Source: Cristatella mucedo
Taxonomy: Eukaryota > Bryozoa > Phylactolaemata > Cristatellidae
Assembly (NCBI GenBank): GCA_009760855.2
Contig: WPIO01000029.1
Coordinates: 657,501 to 721,500 of the forward strand
Direction of reading: 5' to 3'
DNA length: 64,000 nucleotides
Shown: positions 58,415 through 64,000 of the stretch, in pieces
How positions within the stretch are numbered: position 1 is the first letter of the stretch
Layout of the letters: each line of letters starts with the position of its first letter
Position numbers and translations under genes: made by a program
Notes under the pieces: model-generated
Seen by the model: only the letters and a program-made list of their open reading frames with translations
Database searches by the model: none
Told to the model about the DNA's origin: nothing

Positions 58415-59925
58415 AATCAATTAGAAGCAATTGGGCCTTGGTTTGCCTATCGCCTAAGAATCAGTCACTGACATCGGCTGGCAAGCTTAAAGAACGCTAT
58501 TTCTAGCCCAAAAAGGGCATGCTGCGACCTAGTTCTTAAGTCTCCGCATCAGATTTAAGGTGCCTACTTACCTTAAGCTAGTCCCCGGTCGTGCGTCGGA
58601 AGATTATCCCCACGCATGCGGCTGATTTTGTTCAAAGGTTTTTCCCATCTGCCTTCCAGCATCCGGTGATTATTGCAATTGCGAGTCGTTTTTAAGAGTT
58701 TCATACACCTTCTGCTCATTAGCATCGTTGACAGCCAAGTTTTGTTAGGTCTCTATGGCTAGAAGACAGGGATAGTTCAATCGAAGATGCATTGCTTCAT
58801 GCTACGCCATAAAACCTAACGGTCGCTCGTGTATTGTGCTGCGTTGGCGTGTGGACCTACCCGGTGGGTTTTTAAGGCGCCAATTTGTTGTTACAAACGC
58901 TCACGCACGCACACGCACGCACACCTACACAACAAGCGAAGTGGAGATAACGAATGAAATGCAACATTTCTCTCCGCCAACCACCGCAGAAGTATCAATA
59001 TAATGTGAGTGTCCTTCAGGAGCCCACTCAAAGCACTTGCGCCGTTCAATGTGTACTGATATAAAGCTCGAGGGAAAGCTGAGGCCCCAGCTTGTGGCCT
59101 CCCTAAGCTAAGCTGGGCCTCCTCGTCACCACCAGATACCAAGGTATCTTGTTACAAACGTGGTGCGTGGCTTCCCCGTTACGTAAGAACTAGGCCGAAA
59201 ACACAGCGCTCGTAGGATTGCTAGCGTCAGCCAACCCGAGACGAATACTGGCGACGCTTGAACGTTATAGCACGATTAGCGTCTTGTGGGTTCTGCACTA
59301 GCACGCACAAGTATGCTGACATTAGCATGAGCACGGCAGCGACGAACAGCGCGCACACTTTTGCATAACGAGTCCATATTCATAATATAGACAAGCCTAT
59401 TTGACAGCAGCGAAGGGTCACGGGCGTGCAAAACAGCCGTCATGACCTACGGCAACGGCTCCCAGGTCTAGAGCTCAAATGCCAACGCCGAGTCCGGAAT
59501 GACAACTAACTGCCTATCTCATGGCGTGTATTTTTATGCGGCCTCAGCCATAGATTATCGCGTAATCTCTTCCTAGCTGATACAACTCAAAAAGCACGAG
59601 TACTGATTATCCGTCATAATCTGGCCAATTTAGCTCGCCGCCGTTTCAGTATGCACCAGCGCCTGCCCCCGCGCCTCAGAGGCTAGCTAACAGCGGCCTA
59701 GCCTGGCCAATCGAGCTAGGCAAATATATTTTCTGGAAGATATAAAGAACGACATGCATGCAGTCGTAAAAACGACTCTTACGTAAATACAGAAAAAACG
59801 AGCGGATGCAGAGGTGGCGTGCATCGCGTCGCCAGGATCCAGCTACAGTTAAGTAACGGAAAATAGACATCCTTAATTAGGCGACGAGAGTACTGATCGA
59901 TTTTTTGAAATGCTTCATACGACAC
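58415..59925. other. Intergenic DNA, no recognised gene
   Basis: No exon or known repeat was identified. Short CACACGCACG units lie at 58901-58930. Confidence 0.45.
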
Positions 59926-59929
59926 GGTA

Positions 59930-60482
59930 GCTTTGGACGTCTTGTTTACAGTGCCGAGACGACCGTAGTTCGTCGATTGGATCGAGCGTGACCGGCGGCG
60001 GTCGCGCAACGACCGATCGAATCCTCCAGTCAAGCCTGCGAGCACGTTCCCGTGCTCCTCACAGCAGGACGCAAATACATTAGACACTCTTCAGCACCGG
60101 TCTAGCCACTGCATATTTTCAGTGGATCGTGTACTACTACTGCTAGAGGTGCCCCCCCCCCACCCACCAAGCTCACTTCGCAGTGAATCTCTCGGTCAAG
60201 CCGCCCGAGAGCTCTTCTCCCTCGGTGCCATATCAGATTGCGTACGTTTGCTTATGGAATGCAGATTTCTCGAGGCGGTCTTCATATTTCTTGAATAGCG
60301 CTTGTCAGACACACTGCGATTCCGAGACAGTGCTCCATACAAACGAAGAAGGTACAACGCCCGAGCGTACCGGCTGTCATTGCACATCCGGTTCGGCCCT
60401 ATCCGGATAGGCTTCGGCGGCCATAGTACCCAGCTTTCGGCCTTCACTTTGCGGCGGTCGCTCCACAGTGCTGGCGTCGGGA
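59930..60482 (+). promoter_or_regulatory. CpG-rich promoter and 5' leader of UQCRFS1
   Basis: GC and CpG rise sharply from about 59.93 kb and stay high to the start codon at 60483. This fits a housekeeping-type promoter without a TATA box. The transcription start is not defined. Confidence 0.5.
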
Positions 60483-63400
60483 ATGAACACATTCGTGGCA
60501 CGCGCAGGGGCCCTCGGTTCTTCTTTGTATGCAACTGCACACGTTGTACCGTCGATGTCACGGGTGACCTGCCTGCCTGTGCTTACTGTCGGAGACAAAT
60601 ACGTTCCGCTTCCCGTGTCGAAGCCGACAACACCTCAAAGCCTCGCTGGGGCCGCTTACCTTCGCCCCATGAAGGCTACCTTTGGCATTGGAGGTAAGTC
60701 GGAACGTCCCATTGGCAAACGTTTGGCTTTGTGATCTTCATACTGACTGACGCGCAGGGAACTTGCGTGCTCGCCGCTGCGGCGTAGCCTGTAGACCGGC
60801 GGCGACGCCGGCTCCTCTTGCCACGAGCTCGCCTCTGATGCCGCGACATTGTATCCCGGCTTGCTCGGTCCGACCCGCTGAGCCCTCGTCCTCATGTGCT
60901 GGGTGGCGCTGGAGCCATTGCCGGTGTCCTGGGGTTCTGGTTTTATTCTTCGTGGTCAGCGTAAGGTAGGTCCGCGCCAGCATCGTTGGTGCTCACGGGT
61001 GCTTATGTAGCCGCATTGATGTGAGCCATCGCTTCATGCAGTGCGCCAAGTCTCTCTTTTTTGCCCTGATATCGTAATCTTTCCTTTGAGTTATTTGACG
61101 TGTAGTCGGCTTCGGCAGGCCACTTTTAGTACGGCCAATGTTACGTTATTCACTTTAACCGGGCACACGTCGTGGGCCACTAGTCCCATCGTGAGCCGTA
61201 GGGCCCACAGCCAGCTGAAGGCTGCTGCTTACTGTTTGTTCTGCTTGGCTATCTCCTCACATCCTATTGGCAAAGCCTCTCAGCCCCCTAAGACCCAATA
61301 CGTGACATTTACGAGGTTTTCAACAGCTGCAGTGTGATGATGTCCGCGACTTGGCAGGCATCAGCAACCCGAGCTCGAACCGTAGTAGCTCTATGCAAAA
61401 GTTTAGACTTACTAAAGCTGTTGAAACCTTCAATTGTTTACCCCATATATTGTTTGTGTTTACTGTTTTATTTCTTTCACTTGCTTGATCTAGTGATACT
61501 GTAAGCTCAATGTCACTTTTGAACATAAGTACACCTGTGCATGCTATTATTGATCCTAAACACGCACAGCCATGCCGATCCTTTCTGGGCTTCACCTTTG
61601 TTGATGTTTTCAATCTTGTGAAATTGAATAATGGCTTAAGTGCACGACTGGTCTGTATTGGTGATACTCTTATGTCATTTGCTTGTGACCTTGTATTACT
61701 TCTCGTCTCACTACTTAGTCTTTGGATGCATCATACAGATCAGAATGCTAGTCCCAAAATTCACACATCTTGAGAACCAAGGGAAACTCTTGAAGCGCAC
61801 TTGCGTTATGTGAGCCCAGATGCCTCAATGCCCCCAAAGGGCAGTATTAGTATGATTTAGCAGTATCTACAGACTACTTGTGCCACCTTGATTTCCCTAC
61901 CAGTTGCAGAAAACATGGCTTGAAACTGAGCAGGAAAGCGATAAGACAGCAAGAGCAACAAACCAAGTTGCTATGTTTTCTGATTAGCAAAGAACTGTAG
62001 TAATCTATTAAATAAGTCTTAGATGGCCTATGGTAACCAAAACCAAAGTGATATGCTGGTATTAATAAGTGTCGTTTGACAAAAGTTTACGTTCGAAGGT
62101 TTGAAAGGTTTTAAGTTTGATGAAGGGAGTGTAGGCTTGCATTTTGACACAAAATCAGCTCAAACTTGCACAACTAGTAAAATGATTGTTTAATGTATAT
62201 CTTACTGCACAATGTTTTGGTAGTATTACAATTAAAACATTCTTCGAAAAACTGCAACATTGTCAGAATCAGGGAGTGCTTCAGAAACTGCTAAGTCATG
62301 CTCGATCTATTATTTCTTATGCACATAGTCGTTCCATGACATTTTCTTTATTGGTGATTGAGTGGATTACTCGATGATGGGCCATTCAGTCCATATATCA
62401 GTCGGGGGTCATCGAAATTGGAATGCTAGTACCCGTATGGGTGATGTGCTGAATCCATCGTGGATGGTTCTTGCCTAACCAACAGCAGCAGTGAGTTTGT
62501 CGGAAATCTGGTTAGAGTAAGTCCAGTTCATCTGCTTGAGTTAGCGTACCAGTCAGGAACCGACCAGCCTTATCCCTGATGCCTTGCCAGCTTGACAATT
62601 CGAAGCTCCAATTCAGCAGCTATTCCAGCCAGCCATCGCAAGTAGATATAATCTGCCTTACATCTATAATAACAATAATAATAATAATACACTTGATAAA
62701 GTACCCACAGAGAACTCAATCTCTTTCTAGGCACTTTACATTTGCTGCAAAGGAAACACGATTGAATGGTTAGTGGTATAATGCTTGATAGACAACATGA
62801 ATAACATGGTTAGGGGTGATATGCACAGTATCGAGCTTCAGTGTTGTCGAAGTCACTGTGAAGGTAAGACTGGTGATAAGCAAGAATGGGAAAATGTGCC
62901 TCAGATATAAATAAACAATTCATTTATATAGTGCCCCAAGAGAACTTAATCTCTATTCAGGCACTTCACACATGCCTCGGGGCTCGAGCCCACGACCTTG
63001 GTTGGGGCGAGCACCTTAACCGCTAGACCAAACCAGATCTCGTTCGTTTAGAGTGTGCTCAATAATTTTTTTCTGTTATAGGCCTAGAGTTCTCCATTTC
63101 AGCACCTATCAGGTGGAACCGTTTATGACCGTTTGATTTGTTATGGCTGCTATACAAATATTATTTTGTTCCAATACAACTCCGGTGTTATGCAGTTGCC
63201 TCCACGGAAGCCAGTCTTTGGAGTCGTCTGTGTCAGTGCTGATAGCATGGGACAGCTGGCTGTCGTTTTGCTATCACTTGATTGAGCTGCACTCACATAT
63301 ATGTATTTTTAGGCATCGTACATATATAGTCTTATTTATCGACGATACATATTGTAAGCAATTCAGTTTGACTCGACACAGCAGCTGGTTTAATCCAGCG

Positions 63401-63520
63401 GTTAAGGTGCTCGCCCCGACCAAGGTCTGGCTGAGGTCGTGCGCTCGAGCCCTTAGGCATGTGTGAAGCACCTGAATAGTGATTAAGTTCTCTTGAGGTG
63501 CTATACAAATGAATTAAGAT

Positions 63521-63565
<45 letters not shown>

Positions 63566-63826
63566 AACATCTTAGTTGCTGAATTTGTGTCGCATTGGGT
63601 ATCTGCAACAGCTGGAAGAGCTTTTTGCATTCATGCTTGCATGTATGCAGCCACGAGTCCAGCAGAGGACCGATTTTTGTAGTGTCAAGTCAAGTGCGAT
63701 GTGCTCATACCGATATCCGGGTTCCTGACTTCTCTTACTACCGAAAGGAATCGGTGAAGGATCCTAACTCGTCTTCTCGTGATAGTGGTGATGCACGTCG
63801 CACCTTCACCTACCTGGTGGTTGGCG
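60483..63826 (+). CDS. UQCRFS1: Rieske iron-sulfur protein of complex III, exons 1-2 (runs off the right edge)
   Basis: UQCRFS1 carries the 2Fe-2S cluster that passes electrons from ubiquinol to cytochrome c1 in the inner mitochondrial membrane. Exon 1 is 60483-60693: a presequence rich in Ala, Ser, Val and Arg without acidic clusters (MNTFVARAGALGSSLY...), ending KPTTPQSLAG...KATFGIG, donor GTAAGT. Exon 2 is 63683-63826, acceptor TTTTTGTAG, and encodes QVRCAHTDIRVPDFSYYRKE, then SSSRDSGDARRTFTYLVVG, the strongly conserved block around the mature N-terminus; donor GTAGGT at 63827. Phases match (one base, then two). The transmembrane helix and cluster-binding domain must lie beyond 64000. The intron holds a LINE tail and two opposed SINEs. 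The first in-frame ATG was chosen as start. Confidence 0.93.
62660..62845 (-). mobile_element. LINE 3' end, family A, in UQCRFS1 intron 1
   Basis: (AAT)n, then CACTTGATAAAGTACCCACA, AGAGAACTCAATCTCTTTCT, AGGCACTTTACATTTGCTGC, GAATAACATGGTTAGGGGTG: the same inverted tail as at 2.26 kb. Confidence 0.9.
62920..63040 (-). mobile_element. SINE family 2, complete (inverted)
   Basis: TTTATATAGTGCCCCAAGAG, AACTTAATCTCTATTCAGGC, GGGGCTCGAGCCCACGACCT, GGGGCGAGCACCTTAACCGC. Length is about 120 bases, with an intact B-box-like region on the minus strand (GGGCTCGAGCCCC). Confidence 0.9.
63386..63515 (+). mobile_element. SINE family 2, complete
   Basis: Head GGTTTAATCCAGCGGTTAAG and GTGCTCGCCCCGACCAAGGT, B-box-like GTGCGCTCGAGCCC, tail AAGCACCTGAATAGTGATTA and AGTTCTCTTGAGGTGCTATA. 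Opposite in direction to the copy at 62.92 kb. Confidence 0.9.
63524..63561. repeat. (TA)n microsatellite
   Basis: About 19 TA units directly after the SINE. Confidence 0.98.
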
Positions 63827-64000
63827 GTAGGTGTCACACTATTGCAGCTGCTGCTCCCTTTTCGGGTAGCTCGGGGCACCAGTTGTCATAGCTGGTGTGA
63901 CTGCTGCCCTGTTCTTGTCAAGCTGCAACATTGTCTGGCTTCAGAAATAGCTTTTATATTTTACACTCGCGACTCAATATTGGAGTGAAACATGGCTGAT

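Noticed and set aside
1-64000. CRISPR arrays, operons, phage or integrated virus
   Set aside because: No regular repeat-spacer array, no bacterial gene order and no viral genes. The retroelement pieces are LINE fragments and LTR-like repeats.

Overview
This window is nuclear DNA from an animal, most likely an invertebrate. The evidence is intron-split genes with GT-AG sites, a CUB/LDL-A/transmembrane receptor (a metazoan domain set), a CYP2-clan cytochrome P450, CpG-rich promoters, tRNA-derived SINEs, L2/CR1-like LINE fragments and long (CT)n tracts. I cannot name the species or phylum. Nothing bacterial or viral was recognised. Four real genes could be read by joining exons whose splice phases agree.

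Layout. (1) 1365-5735 (+): NSA2, a 60S ribosome-biogenesis factor; the exon carrying its start codon is not resolved. (2) 5.7-19 kb: intergenic DNA with LINE and SINE fragments, an LTR-like repeat with a huge (CT)n tract, a GT/CG tract, and at about 16.2 kb a diverged relic of the start of a P450 gene. (3) 19091-31729 (+): a CYP2-clan P450 in eight exons. Every hallmark motif is present, but one extra base in the K-helix exon breaks the frame. Its introns hold many LINE and SINE copies. (4) 33345-50639 (-): a gene convergent with the P450, encoding a signal peptide, CUB domain, LDL-A domain, transmembrane helix and proline/serine-rich tail ending in a PDZ-ligand-like TQL. The exon for the second half of the CUB domain was not found. 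Its 5' part (about 44-51.4 kb) is very GC-rich. (5) 51.4-59.9 kb: repeat-rich intergenic DNA, including a LINE with a SINE inside it. (6) 60483-63826 (+): the first two exons of UQCRFS1 (the Rieske protein of complex III), running off the right edge.

The genes do not form a pathway: ribosome assembly, a monooxygenase, a cell-surface receptor and a respiratory-chain subunit simply lie side by side. The most useful observations are the frameshifted P450 with an upstream exon-1 relic, a SINE family whose 3' end matches the tail of the resident LINE, two LTR-like copies that differ by an enormous (GA)n expansion at the same site, a SINE with a repeated tRNA-like head, two perfect hairpins in one GC-rich intron, and an inverted SINE pair in the UQCRFS1 intron. 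I did not find a clearly new multi-gene system.
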